Origin: an uncultured Oscillospiraceae bacterium
GTDB lineage: Bacteria; Bacillota; Clostridia; Oscillospirales; Oscillospiraceae
Length of the DNA stretch: 64,000 nucleotides
Assembly: GCA_934613505.1 (NCBI GenBank)
Contig: CAKTTB010000012.1
Location: forward strand, 6,545-70,544
Reading direction: 5' to 3'
The notes below the pieces were generated by a model. The model was not told the DNA's origin. It made no database searches and worked only from the letters and a program-made list of their open reading frames with translations. The position numbers and the translations under genes were made by a program. Shown here one piece after another: positions 51,808-60,762 of this stretch. Each line of letters starts with the position of its first letter. Positions within the stretch are counted from its first letter, which is position 1.

Positions 51808-54441
51808 TCATTCCTGCTCAGCCTTGATCGCGGCCTGGGCGGCGGCGAGGCGGGCGATGGGAACACGGAACGGGCTGCAGGAGACGTAGGTCAGACCGAT
51901 CTTGTGGCAGAACTCGACGGTCGACGGATCGCCGCCCTGCTCGCCGCAGATGCCGAGATGGATGTCCGGGCGGGTCTGACGGCCCAGCTCCGCTGCCATC
52001 TTGACGAGACGGCCGACGCCTGCCTGGTCGAGCTTGGAGAACGGATCGGACTCGTAGATCTTGCGGTCGTAGTAGGAGGCAAGGAACTTGCCGGCGTCGT
52101 CACGAGAGAAGCCGAAGGTCATCTGCGTCAGGTCGTTGGTGCCGAAGGAGAAGAACTCAGCCTCTCTTGCGATGGCGTCAGCGGTCAGCGCGGCGCGCGG
52201 GATCTCGATCATGGTGCCGACCTTGTAGGTCATGTCGCTGCCGGCTTCCTTGATGATCTTCTTCGCGGTCTTGTCGATGACGGACTTGACGAAGGCCAGC
52301 TCCTTCTCTTCGCCGACCAGCGGGACCATGATCTCGGGGACGATCTTCCATGCCGGGCGGCGGCTGCGGACAGCCAGCGCGGCCTTGATGATGGCGGCAG
52401 TCTGCATCTTGGCGATCTCCGGGAAGGTAACGTCCAGACGGCAGCCGCGGTGGCCCATCATGGGGTTGAACTCATGCAGGCCGGCGATGACGTGGTTCAG
52501 GTGCTCGACGGTCAGGCCCATTTCCTTGGCCAGCTCTTCGATGTCCTTCGGGTCGGTCGGAACGAACTCGTGGAGGGGCGGATCGAGCAGACGGATGGTG
52601 ACCGGGCGGCCCTTCATGGCCTCGTAGATGGCCTCAAAGTCAGCCTGCTGGATCGGCTCGAGCTTGGCCAGCGCCTTTTCGCGCTGCTCAGAGGTCTCGG
52701 AGACGATCATCTCGCGCATGGCCTTGATGCGGTCGGCCTCAAAGAACATATGCTCGGTACGGCACAGGCCGATGCCCTCGGCGCCGAAGGCGGCAGCCTG
52801 CTGGGCGTCGTGCGGGGTGTCGGCGTTGGTGCGGACCTGCAGCTTGCGGAACTTGTCGGCCCAGCCCATCAGACGGTCGAAATCGCCGGAGATGGTGGCG
52901 GCAGCGGTCTTGATCTTTTCGCCGTAGATGTTGCCGGTGGAGCCGTCGATGGAGATCCAGTCGCCTTCCTTGTAGGTCTTGCCGGCCAGCTCGAAGGTCT
53001 TGGCTTCTTCATTCATCTTGATGGCGCCGCAGCCGGAGACGCAGCAGGTACCCATGCCGCGGGCGACGACAGCTGCGTGGGAGGTCATGCCGCCGCGGAC
53101 GGTCAGGACGCCCTGCGCGTAGTGCATGCCCTCGATATCCTCGGGAGAGGTCTCGAGACGGACGAGGACGACCTTCTGGCCGTTCTTGGCCCAGTCGGTC
53201 GCGGTCTCTGCGGAGAAGACGATCTTGCCGCAGGCTGCGCCCGGGGAAGCGGCGAGGCCGGTGCCGACGACCTTGGCCTTCTTGAGTGCAGCGGCGTCGA
53301 ACGTCGGGTGCAGCAGGGAATCAAGGCTCTTCGGGTCGATCATGGCGACGGCTTCTTTTTCGGTGATCATGCCTTCGTCGACGAGGTCGCAGGCGATCTT
53401 CATGGCAGCGGCAGCGGTACGCTTGCCGTTACGGGTCTGCAGCATGTAGAGTTTCTTGTCTTCGATGGTGAACTCCATATCCTGCATGTCGCGGTAGTGA
53501 TACTCGAGCTTGGCGCAGATGTCGGTGAACTGCTTGTACGCCTCGGGCATGACCTCGGCCAGCTGGTCGATGGTCTGCGGGGTGCGGACGCCGGCGACGA
53601 CGTCTTCGCCCTGTGCGTTCATAAGGAACTCGCCGAACAGCTTCTTTTCGCCGGTTGCCGGGTTACGCGTGAACGCAACGCCCGTGCCGGAGGTATCGCC
53701 GGTGTTGCCGAAGACCATGGACTGCACGTTGACAGCGGTACCCCAGTCGGAGGGGATGTCGTTCATGCGGCGGTAGTAGATCGCGCGGGGGTTGTCCCAG
53801 GAGCGGAAGACGGCCTTGATGGCGCCCATCAGCTGCATCTTCGGGTCCTGCGGGAAGTCTTCGCCGAGCTTTTCCTTGTATTCGGCCTTAAACTTCTCAG
53901 CCAGCTCCTTGAGATCGTCGGCGTCCAGCTCGGTATCGAGCTTGACGTTCTTCTTCTCCTTCATCTCGTCGATGAGCTGCTCGAAGTACTTCTTGCCGAC
54001 TTCCATGACGACGTCGGAGTACATCTGGATAAAGCGGCGGTAGGAGTCGTAAGCAAAGCGGGGATTGTTGGTCTTCTTGGCGAAGGCGACGACGACCTCG
54101 TCGTTCAGACCCAGGTTCAGGATGGTGTCCATCATACCGGGCATGGAAGCGCGCGCGCCGGAACGGACGGAGACGAGCAGCGGGTTGTAGAGATCGCCGA
54201 ACTTCTTGCCGGTCATCTCTTCGAGCTTCTCGACGTACTCCATGATCTCAGCTTCGATCTCAGCGTTGATCTGGTGGTCGTCCTTGTAGTACTGCGTGCA
54301 GGCCTCGGTGGTGATGGTGAAGCCCTGCGGAACGGGCATGCCGAGGTTGGTCATTTCAGCAAGGTTCGCACCCTTGCCGCCGAGCAGCTCGCGCATTTTG
54401 CCGTTGCCCTCGGAGAACAGATAGACGTACTTGTGAGACAT
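51808..54441 (-). CDS. ppdK: Pyruvate, phosphate dikinase
   Basis: Interconverts pyruvate, ATP and phosphate with PEP, AMP and pyrophosphate; in anaerobes it serves glycolysis or gluconeogenesis. The 877-residue product is full length: N-terminal ATP-grasp domain (GGKGANLAEMTNLGMPVPQGF), the phosphohistidine domain with GGMTSHAAVVARGMGTCC and the C-terminal TIM barrel with SFGTNDLTQMTFGFSRDD and the catalytic-cysteine region ICGEQGGDP. No PDRP-type regulator is near. It is monocistronic, with a promoter and a strong terminator. Confidence 0.97.
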   Translation of the reverse strand: MSHKYVYLFSEGNGKMRELLGGKGANLAEMTNLGMPVPQGFTITTEACTQYYKDDHQINAEIEAEIMEYVEKLEEMTGKKFGDLYNPLLVSVRSGARASMPGMMDTILNLGLNDEVVVAFAKKTNNPRFAYDSYRRFIQMYSDVVMEVGKKYFEQLIDEMKEKKNVKLDTELDADDLKELAEKFKAEYKEKLGEDFPQDPKMQLMGAIKAVFRSWDNPRAIYYRRMNDIPSDWGTAVNVQSMVFGNTGDTSGTGVAFTRNPATGEKKLFGEFLMNAQGEDVVAGVRTPQTIDQLAEVMPEAYKQFTDICAKLEYHYRDMQDMEFTIEDKKLYMLQTRNGKRTAAAAMKIACDLVDEGMITEKEAVAMIDPKSLDSLLHPTFDAAALKKAKVVGTGLAASPGAACGKIVFSAETATDWAKNGQKVVLVRLETSPEDIEGMHYAQGVLTVRGGMTSHAAVVARGMGTCCVSGCGAIKMNEEAKTFELAGKTYKEGDWISIDGSTGNIYGEKIKTAAATISGDFDRLMGWADKFRKLQVRTNADTPHDAQQAAAFGAEGIGLCRTEHMFFEADRIKAMREMIVSETSEQREKALAKLEPIQQADFEAIYEAMKGRPVTIRLLDPPLHEFVPTDPKDIEELAKEMGLTVEHLNHVIAGLHEFNPMMGHRGCRLDVTFPEIAKMQTAAIIKAALAVRSRRPAWKIVPEIMVPLVGEEKELAFVKSVIDKTAKKIIKEAGSDMTYKVGTMIEIPRAALTADAIAREAEFFSFGTNDLTQMTFGFSRDDAGKFLASYYDRKIYESDPFSKLDQAGVGRLVKMAAELGRQTRPDIHLGICGEQGGDPSTVEFCHKIGLTYVSCSPFRVPIARLAAAQAAIKAEQE

Positions 54442-54531
54442 TTGGTAAACCCCTTTCCAGTGTGGAACAAGACATCTTTCGTCTTGTTGCCGTGTCCTTT
54501 TTCATTCTTCAGATCATTCAGACAAATACAT

Positions 54532-54559
54532 ACTATAGCATATTTGCCCTGGTTTGCAA
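54532..54559 (-). promoter_or_regulatory. ppdK promoter
   Basis: On the minus strand TTGCAA (54554-54559) and TATAGT (54532-54537) are 16 bases apart. The leader contains an 8-bp hairpin AACAAGAC / GTCTTGTT (about 54465-54487). Further upstream, an inverted repeat TTGTGAT / ATCACAA (54645-54666) may be an operator; nothing else is seen in 54560-54720. Confidence 0.72.
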
Positions 54560-54723
54560 ACTAAAAAGTTTTGCATTTTACTAAAAAAGTGTTAGATTTT
54601 TGGGCGCTGCAGCGGGGGTTTCCCGTCAAAAGTGACATATCGGCTTGTGATGGGCCAATATCACAAATGATATCGTTTCAAAAGTGGAAAAACTGGGGAA
54701 ATTGCCGGACGGGAGGACGCGCG

Positions 54724-54780
54724 CCGCGCGAAAAAAATTTTTTGCGCGCAAAAAATCCGCAGCTGGGATCCGGCTGCGGA
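54724..54780 (-). terminator. Terminator after noc with following GC/AT palindrome
   Basis: On the minus strand the stem TCCGCAGC / GCTGCGGA (54756-54780) is followed by TTTTTT. Just beyond it, CGCGCG-A7-T6-GCGCGC (54725-54749) is a near-palindrome that can fold into a second hairpin. Confidence 0.78.
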
Positions 54781-54784
54781 GAGG

Positions 54785-55612
54785 CTATTTCTGCGGCTGT
54801 GACTGCGGTCTGATCTTGGGGATGCGGATGGTGAGGATGATCTCGCGGTCGGTCTCGCGCCGCTCGCGGTCGGCGGGGACGCCGGCCGCGCGGCACAGAT
54901 CGAGCTGGTGGTCGATGGAGTTGAGCAGCACGCGCACGTCGCGCAGGACGAACCCGCCCAGCTCCCGCCGCACCGGCGGTTTTGGGGCAAGCAGGGCGTC
55001 GATGTACTGCTCCGTCTTTGCGACTGTCCATTCGTTCTGCACGATGAGACTGATGACGCGCAGACGCTCGGCTTCGTCCGGCAGCTTCAGAAGCGCGCGG
55101 GCGTGGCGCTCGGTCAGCTGGTGCTCGCGCAGCGCCTGCAGGACGGACGGCGGATGGCGCAGGATGCGCAGCTTGTTGGCGACGGCGGACTGGCTCTTGC
55201 CGATGCGGCGGGCGGCCTGCTCCTGGCTGAGGTGATACTGCTGCATGAGCTTCTGCAGGCCCTCGGCTTCCTCAATGTAGTCCAGATCGCGGCGCTGGAG
55301 GTTCTCCACCAGCGCGAGCATGCCCGAGGCCTCCTCGTCCACGTTGGCGAGCAGGCACGGGACCTCGTTCAGGCCGGCAAGTCTTGCCGCGCGCAGCCGG
55401 CGCTCTCCCGCCACCAGCTCATACGCGCCGGCAAGCCGCCGCACCGTCAGCGGCTGAAGAACGCCGTACTGCCGGATGCTCTCCGCCAGCTCCTGCAGCC
55501 CGCCGGCGTCAAAATGCCTGCGCGGCTGCAGGGGGTTCGGCCGGATGCGCGCAGTCGGCAGATACAGGACCCGGCCAGATTCCAGTACCGACGGGCTTTT
55601 CGTCTTTGGCAT
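54785..55612 (-). CDS. noc: ParB/Noc family DNA-binding protein
   Basis: A 275-residue ParB-type protein: N-terminal CTPase fold with GERRLRAARLAGL, then a helix-turn-helix (SQEQAARRIGKSQSAVANKL) and a C-terminal dimer region. Such proteins either segregate the origin (ParB/Spo0J, with ParA) or prevent division over the nucleoid (Noc). No ParA gene is adjacent, which slightly favours Noc. The ATG at 55612 is preferred to a TTG at 55630 because AGAGGAGA lies between them. It has DnaA-box-like sites upstream. Confidence 0.88.
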   Translation of the reverse strand: MPKTKSPSVLESGRVLYLPTARIRPNPLQPRRHFDAGGLQELAESIRQYGVLQPLTVRRLAGAYELVAGERRLRAARLAGLNEVPCLLANVDEEASGMLALVENLQRRDLDYIEEAEGLQKLMQQYHLSQEQAARRIGKSQSAVANKLRILRHPPSVLQALREHQLTERHARALLKLPDEAERLRVISLIVQNEWTVAKTEQYIDALLAPKPPVRRELGGFVLRDVRVLLNSIDHQLDLCRAAGVPADRERRETDREIILTIRIPKIRPQSQPQK

Positions 55613-55735
55613 AGCGTCTCTCCTCTGCAAGGACTTCTGACAGAACTATAGTAGGACAAGCCGGGCGCAAAAACACGCGAAAACAGACCGCGCGCCACAA
55701 TAAATTGTGGCGGGAAATTGCGGGGAAACACAAGA

Positions 55736-55755
55736 TGTGGATAAGTGTGTGGAAA
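55736..55755 (-). promoter_or_regulatory. DnaA-box pair upstream of noc
   Basis: TGTGGATAA at 55736-55744 is a perfect match to the reverse DnaA box, the only perfect one I saw in the window, and TGTGGAAA follows at 55748-55755. They lie about 125 bases upstream of the noc start in a stretch with no gene. DnaA-dependent control of noc is a possible meaning. Confidence 0.6.
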
Positions 55756-55797
55756 GTGTGCAAAAGTGGACGAAAAAGGGACAAAAAGAAAACGAGC

Positions 55798-56040
55798 CTG
55801 AGGGGATTTCGATTCCCCCTCAGACTCCCTTGAACCGACCAGGAAAACCCCTTCGGTTTTCTTGGGCCTTTCCCGCGAAGACTGGCAGACGTGCGCCAAA
55901 AAATGCCTTTTCCCGTATTCATTGCCTCTCCCTTTGGGAGAGGCGGCTGAGCGAAGCGAAGACGGAGAGGGGAAACCGTAACTGCCAAGGCCCTCTCAGT
56001 CGCCTGCGGCGACAGCTCTCCCAAAGGGCGAGCCAAGGGC
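55798..56040 (+). repeat. Palindromic repeat element copy C with two extra hairpins
   Basis: The core at 55921-56040 repeats copy B closely: the hairpin CCTCTCCC-TTT-GGGAGAGG, GAGCGAAGCGAAGACGGAGAGG, then CCCTCTCAGTCGCCTGCGGC and a final CTCTCCC-AAA-GGGCGAG hairpin. Ahead of it are two further stems: CTGAGGGG / CCCCTCAG (55798-55823) and CCAGGAAAACC / GGTTTTCTTGG (55839-55865). The block lies between noc and the cysteine desulfurase gene; no coding gene is supported in 55613-56078. Confidence 0.85.
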
Positions 56041-56078
56041 ATTCCGCCAAGGGGCGCCATTTAGAGCCGGCGGAGACG

Positions 56079-57197
56079 TCAACCCTTCAAGGTCTTCTTT
56101 GCCTGCAGCAATGCTGCACAGAGGGCATCCACGTCGGCTTCTGTATTGTCGCGCGAGAAGGAGACGCGGATGGAGCCGTCGATGACGGCGGGGGACAGGT
56201 GCATGGCGTCAAGCACGTGGCTGCGGTGTCCCTTGGAGCAGGCGGAGCCTGCCGAGACGTAGATCCCGCTGGACTGCAGGCAGTTGATGATCCCCTGCGA
56301 GCGAAGACCGGGCAGGGAGAGATTGACGATGTGCGGCGCCTGCTGGCTGCCGATGAGAACAAGACCGTCGATGGCGGCGAGCTTTTCCCGGGCCAGATCC
56401 CGCAGGTGCGCCATGTGGGCGATCTCTGCCTTTGCATCGGTGTCGGCGCAGGCCGCGCCGAAGCCGCAGATGCCGGGCAGATTCTCCGTGCCGGAGCGGA
56501 AATTGCTCTCCTGACCGCCGCCGTGGATGAACGCGGGCAGCGGAAGACCCGGGCGGATATAGAGGGCGCCCGTCCCTTTTGCGGCGTGGACCTTGTGCGC
56601 GGAGACGGAGATCATATCCGCGCCGAGCGTTTTGGCCCTGAATGGGACCTTCAGAAAGCCCTGCACGGCGTCGGTATGGAACAGCGCGAGCGGCGACAGG
56701 CGGCGCGTGGCTCTGACCATGTCGGCGATCGGCAGGACGGCGCCGGTCTCGTTGTTGACCATCATGACGGAGACGAGGATCGTATCCGGACGCAGCGCCT
56801 GTTTGAGAGCATCGACCGTGATATTGCTCTCATGGTCGGGCTGCAGGTACGTGACCTCGAAGCCTTTTGCCTCAAGCTTCTGCATGGGATGCAGCACTGC
56901 GTGATGCTCGACGGCGGTCGTGACGATGTGGCGGCCGCGCTTGCCGAGGCGGTCGATGGCCGAGAAGATGGCCCAGTTGTCGGCCTCAGTGCCGCCGGAG
57001 GTGAAGAACACGCGGTCCGGCTCTGCGCCGAGCGCGTCCGCGACCTGCTGCCGCGCCTGGCGCAGGCGGCGGTTTGCCGCGATGCCAAGCTCGTGTACGG
57101 ACGAGGGATTGCCCCAGCAGTCCGTCAGCATGCCGGTCATTGCCTGTACGCAGGCGGCACACGGCTGCGTGGTGGCGGAATTATCAAGATAAATCAT
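56079..57197 (-). CDS. Cysteine desulfurase (IscS/NifS type)
   Basis: Takes sulfur from cysteine with PLP for tRNA thiolation or Fe-S clusters. The 372-residue product has FFTSGGTEADNWAI, the PLP lysine in SAHKVHAAKG, the catalytic-cysteine loop SAGSACSKGHRSHV and the usual length. The ATG at 57197 follows AAAGGGCTG. It is 19 bases downstream of mnmE, and MnmE-type modification acts on the same wobble uridine that MnmA-type thiolation uses, so this desulfurase may feed that pathway. Confidence 0.94.
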   Translation of the reverse strand: MIYLDNSATTQPCAACVQAMTGMLTDCWGNPSSVHELGIAANRRLRQARQQVADALGAEPDRVFFTSGGTEADNWAIFSAIDRLGKRGRHIVTTAVEHHAVLHPMQKLEAKGFEVTYLQPDHESNITVDALKQALRPDTILVSVMMVNNETGAVLPIADMVRATRRLSPLALFHTDAVQGFLKVPFRAKTLGADMISVSAHKVHAAKGTGALYIRPGLPLPAFIHGGGQESNFRSGTENLPGICGFGAACADTDAKAEIAHMAHLRDLAREKLAAIDGLVLIGSQQAPHIVNLSLPGLRSQGIINCLQSSGIYVSAGSACSKGHRSHVLDAMHLSPAVIDGSIRVSFSRDNTEADVDALCAALLQAKKTLKG

Positions 57198-57216
57198 AAA
57201 ATCAGCCCTTTGTAGC

Positions 57217-58578
57217 TTATTTTCCAACGCAGAACCGCTCAAAAATGCGGTTCGTGATATCCTCGCGCATGGTGCGGCCCGTGACCTCGCCGAGGGCGGA
57301 CATGGCGCTCTCCAGATCGACCAGCACGGCGTCCGGCGTGAACCCGGCGCGCAGCGAGCGGATGGCCGCGTCCACGGAGCGCTTCGCGCGCAGAATGGCG
57401 TCGGCCTGCCGCGCGTTTGTAAGGAGCGAGCCGTCACACGGGACATCGTCCGGGAAGAGCATGTCGAATGCCTGCTCGAGAAGATCAAAGCCGGTGCCGT
57501 CTTTGCATGAAACGGGGACGATGTAGGCGAACGGCAGGTCGGACGGCTCGATCACGCAGGGGAGATCCTGCTTGTTGAGAATGGCGATCGCGTCCGGCGC
57601 GCTGAGCGCCGCATCCATGGCACGGCTGTCCTCTTCGGTGAGGGGCCGCGATCCGTCGACGACGAACAGCGCCACGTCGCAGTCCTTTGCCGCCTCGACC
57701 GACCGGTCGACGCCGATGCGCTCGATGACGTCGTCGGTGTCGCGGATGCCGGCGGTATCGACCAGCCGGACCAGATGGCGGCCCAGCGTGGCGGTCTGCT
57801 CGACGGTGTCGCGCGTCGTACCGGGAATGTCGGTGACGATGACGCGGTCAAAGCCGGAGAGCCGGTTGAGAAGACTGGATTTTCCTGCGTTCGGGCTGCC
57901 GAGGATGGCGGCCTTGATGCCGGACTGCACCATCCGCCCGCGGTGGCAGGAGGAGAGCAGCGCCATGAGCGTGCGGCTGCTGTCCATGAGCGCGTCTTCA
58001 AACCGGGAAAGCTCAAACGGGTCGATATCCTCGTCCGGATAGTCCAGAACAGCGTGGAAATGCGCGCAGATATCGACCCAGCTGTCATAGATGGGGTCAA
58101 TTTTCCGGCGGATTGCACCGGCGATCTGGCCGGCGGCGTTCGCCGCGGCGGCGGCGGTCTCGGCGTCGATGAGGTCGATGACAGCTTCCGCCTGCGTCAG
58201 ATCCATCCGGCCGTTCAGAAACGCGCGGCGCGTGAACTCACCCGGCCTTGCCTGCCGGAAGCCCGCGGCAAACAGCGCCTCCAGCCCCGCGGCCAGCGCC
58301 GCCGGAGAGCCATGGCACTGGATCTCCGCGGTATCCTCGCCGGTGTAGGAGTGCGGCGCGCGGGAAATGAACGCCATGCAGTGATCCAGCTCCCGTCCCT
58401 GCACATCATAGAGCGTGCCGAGCGCGAGCTTGCGGTCGGGCAGGGCTGCGAGCGTCTGGCCAGAGCGCGGCCGGAAGACGGTCCCGGCCGCTTCGATGCA
58501 CCCGTCGCCGGACAGGCGCAGAATGCCGATGCCTGTCCGGGCATGGCCGGTGGCAACAGCGGCAATTTTATCAGCCAT
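57217..58578 (-). CDS. mnmE: tRNA modification GTPase MnmE
   Basis: Partner of MnmG in making cmnm5 on U34 of tRNA. The 453-residue product has the folate-binding N-terminal domain, G1 GSPNAGKSS, switch II with DTAGIRDTDD, NKQD and the C-terminal CVGK motif, whose cysteine is essential in known MnmE. The ATG at 58578 follows AAGGAGG. It lies in a compact operon with alr and cysteine desulfurase, away from its usual partner mnmG. Confidence 0.95.
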   Translation of the reverse strand: MADKIAAVATGHARTGIGILRLSGDGCIEAAGTVFRPRSGQTLAALPDRKLALGTLYDVQGRELDHCMAFISRAPHSYTGEDTAEIQCHGSPAALAAGLEALFAAGFRQARPGEFTRRAFLNGRMDLTQAEAVIDLIDAETAAAAANAAGQIAGAIRRKIDPIYDSWVDICAHFHAVLDYPDEDIDPFELSRFEDALMDSSRTLMALLSSCHRGRMVQSGIKAAILGSPNAGKSSLLNRLSGFDRVIVTDIPGTTRDTVEQTATLGRHLVRLVDTAGIRDTDDVIERIGVDRSVEAAKDCDVALFVVDGSRPLTEEDSRAMDAALSAPDAIAILNKQDLPCVIEPSDLPFAYIVPVSCKDGTGFDLLEQAFDMLFPDDVPCDGSLLTNARQADAILRAKRSVDAAIRSLRAGFTPDAVLVDLESAMSALGEVTGRTMREDITNRIFERFCVGK

Positions 58579-58588
58579 GGCTTCCTCC

Positions 58589-59680
58589 TTACCGGTAGAC
58601 GACCGGGATGCCCTTGCGCAGGAGCGGCTTGAGGTCAAAAATGGCCAAGTCGCCGACAGCGCAGGGGATATTCGTCACGTCCACGCAGGTGTGGAGCATG
58701 CCGATATGGCCGATGACGCGGCACTTTTTCCCGTTTACGGTCACATAGATATGCTTTTTGAAGATCATCTGCCTGAAGTTGCGCAAAACGCCGCGCAGGC
58801 AGTCGCGGAAGCGGAACAGGTCGTTGCCCATTTCCGTCCCGAACCCGTGGTACCAGCCCACGGAGAAGACGGCCACGCGGGTCGGCTTTTTTGCGGTCCA
58901 GCCCGCGCCGTAGCCGCAGCTGTGGCCCTTGGGGAGCCAGCGCAGCTCCTCGACCGTCGCTTGACACTCGCCGACGCGCGTAAGACCAAAGTTCCCGCGA
59001 ATGGAGACGCGGCCAAGAATGGCCGAGCCGACGCGCACGCCGTCCATGGCGTACTGCGGGTACTTGAGAAGCCCGGCGGAGTTCAGCATGTGCGCCATGC
59101 CGGTCTCGCAGCCCTCGGCGTGCAGCCTGTCCAGAACGGACTGGAAGGCTTCGGCCTGCGCGAGCGTCGCTTTTTTATTGCAGAACGCGGAATGCAGGTG
59201 CGTGTAGATGCCGGTGACGTGCAGGTGGTCCATATATTTGAAAATGGAGATCAGCTGATCCATCTCGTCCGGCAGGAAGCCGTACCGGCCCATGCCGGTG
59301 TCGATCTTGACGTGGACCTGCGCCTGCACGCCGAGCTTTTCGGCAAGGCCGTTCAGGACGGTCGCGTCGTTCTGGCTCGAGACGGTCAGGATCGCGTTCA
59401 GCTGCAGAAGCTGGGTCAGCTCGTCCTGCTCCGCTGTCGGGCGGAGCATCAGGATCTGCGCGTCGGAGAAGCCGTTCTCGCGCAGCGCACGCACCTCCTG
59501 CACCTCGGTGACGGCAAAATGGTCGACGCCGGCCTCGCGGCAGATGGCGGCCATCGGCAAAAGGCCCAGCCCGTAGCCGTCACCCTTCAGGACGGCCCAG
59601 AAGACCGTGCTGTCCGCGCGTGCCTGCAGCGCCTGCAGATTGCCGCGCACGGCGGCGGAATCAACAACATACGCTTTCAT
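58589..59680 (-). CDS. alr: Alanine racemase-like PLP enzyme (divergent)
   Basis: A 363-residue fold-type III PLP enzyme. The PLP lysine is seen in WAVLKGDGYGLG, and IDTGMGRYGF matches the family. In the C-terminal half the usual VSYGRTY motif reads CGYGAGW, which keeps the tyrosine but not the arginine, and the MDQ motif reads MLH. Thus it may be a divergent alanine racemase, or an amino acid racemase with another substrate. ATG at 59680; it is 14 bases after femX and 10 before mnmE. Confidence 0.8.
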   Translation of the reverse strand: MKAYVVDSAAVRGNLQALQARADSTVFWAVLKGDGYGLGLLPMAAICREAGVDHFAVTEVQEVRALRENGFSDAQILMLRPTAEQDELTQLLQLNAILTVSSQNDATVLNGLAEKLGVQAQVHVKIDTGMGRYGFLPDEMDQLISIFKYMDHLHVTGIYTHLHSAFCNKKATLAQAEAFQSVLDRLHAEGCETGMAHMLNSAGLLKYPQYAMDGVRVGSAILGRVSIRGNFGLTRVGECQATVEELRWLPKGHSCGYGAGWTAKKPTRVAVFSVGWYHGFGTEMGNDLFRFRDCLRGVLRNFRQMIFKKHIYVTVNGKKCRVIGHIGMLHTCVDVTNIPCAVGDLAIFDLKPLLRKGIPVVYR

Positions 59681-59694
59681 GAAGCTCCCTCCGC

Positions 59695-60762
59695 TTACTT
59701 TTTATCGCGGTTGCGGATCAGATAGACGGCCTTGCGCACGTCCTTGAAGACGGACGTTCCATGCTCCACGGCCCAGTAGATCACCGGGGAAAGCACGAGG
59801 TCGGCCTCGCCGACGAACTCGGTGAACTCGCCGCCGAAGCCCTGCTTGAAGCGGAACAGACCGTAGAGCGGGTTATCCTCGGAGACGTTGCCCGACACGC
59901 CGCGGAAGTCGTACACGCGGCAGCCGGTCTCGACTGCCCACTGGATCATGCGCCACTGCAGCAGATAGTTGGGCATCAGATTGCGGTGTTCGTTCGACGA
60001 TGCGCCGTAGAGATACCAGACCTTGTCGCCGTAGTGGATGGCGAGCGTACCGGCGATCGGCGTTCCCTCGGGGTCAAAGGCCATATAGAGCCGCGCATGC
60101 TCGCCCAGATTGTCGAGCATGTTCGCGAAATATTCGGGTTTGCGCGTGACAAAGCCGTCGCGCACGCCGGTCGTGAGCATGAGATCGGCGAACGCGGGGA
60201 CCATCTCCTTGCCGCAGATCCTGACGGTCACGCCCTTGCGCTCGGCCAGACGGATGTTATAGCGCCATTTCTGGTGGAAGGCCGCCATCAGCTCCTCCTC
60301 GGTCTTGCCCTCGACGTTCAGGCGGAAGACATAGCGGGGCTGGATGGCCTCGAAGTTCTTGCCGCCCTCCTTGAAGCGGAAGCCGAACGAGCGCATCATG
60401 TCGGAGAATGCGGTGTTGGACGAGGGAACGTCCGGATCGAGCTTGATGACGTACGCCTTATATTTTTTCGCCAGCGCCTTCGCGCCCTCGAGCAGCGCCG
60501 CGAACGTCTCACGGTCGTCAAGATCGCAGACCGGCCCGCGGCAGCCGTACATGAGCGTCCGGCCGATGCCGGGGACCTTCCGCGTCATAAGCGCGAGCGA
60601 GCCTTTGATCTGCCCGTCTTCGCCGCGCACGGCGATGGCGTCCCAAAGCCACATGGGCTTCTGCTTGGCCCAGAGGCTGCTCTGCGCGAAGTTCCCCTTC
60701 GGATGGCGCTGGATAAACGCCTCGTATTCCGGAAGCGTCTTTTCGGTAATCAGTTCATACAT
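59695..60762 (-). CDS. FemAB/FemX-like peptidoglycan bridge aminoacyltransferase
   Basis: A 355-residue GNAT-fold protein of the FemAB family, which adds amino acids from aminoacyl-tRNA to lipid II. It shows RGPVCDLDD, KLDPDVP, RYNIRLAERKGV, GTLAIHYGDKVWYLYGASSNEHRNLMPNYLLQW and YDFRGVSG motifs. The ATG at 60762 follows GGAGAT. It starts the four-gene operon femX-alr-mnmE-cysteine desulfurase, which mixes cell-wall and tRNA genes. Confidence 0.88.
   Translation of the reverse strand: MYELITEKTLPEYEAFIQRHPKGNFAQSSLWAKQKPMWLWDAIAVRGEDGQIKGSLALMTRKVPGIGRTLMYGCRGPVCDLDDRETFAALLEGAKALAKKYKAYVIKLDPDVPSSNTAFSDMMRSFGFRFKEGGKNFEAIQPRYVFRLNVEGKTEEELMAAFHQKWRYNIRLAERKGVTVRICGKEMVPAFADLMLTTGVRDGFVTRKPEYFANMLDNLGEHARLYMAFDPEGTPIAGTLAIHYGDKVWYLYGASSNEHRNLMPNYLLQWRMIQWAVETGCRVYDFRGVSGNVSEDNPLYGLFRFKQGFGGEFTEFVGEADLVLSPVIYWAVEHGTSVFKDVRKAVYLIRNRDKK

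Noticed and set aside
54725-54749. CGCGCG-A/T-GCGCGC near-palindrome as an independent regulatory site
   Set aside because: It lies immediately past the noc terminator and has one mismatch next to the A/T core; most simply an accidental or secondary hairpin.
55509-56060. Minus-strand open frame of 183 codons across the repeat at 55921-56040
   Set aside because: It is made of translated palindromic repeat and hairpin sequence; no ribosome site or protein-like pattern.
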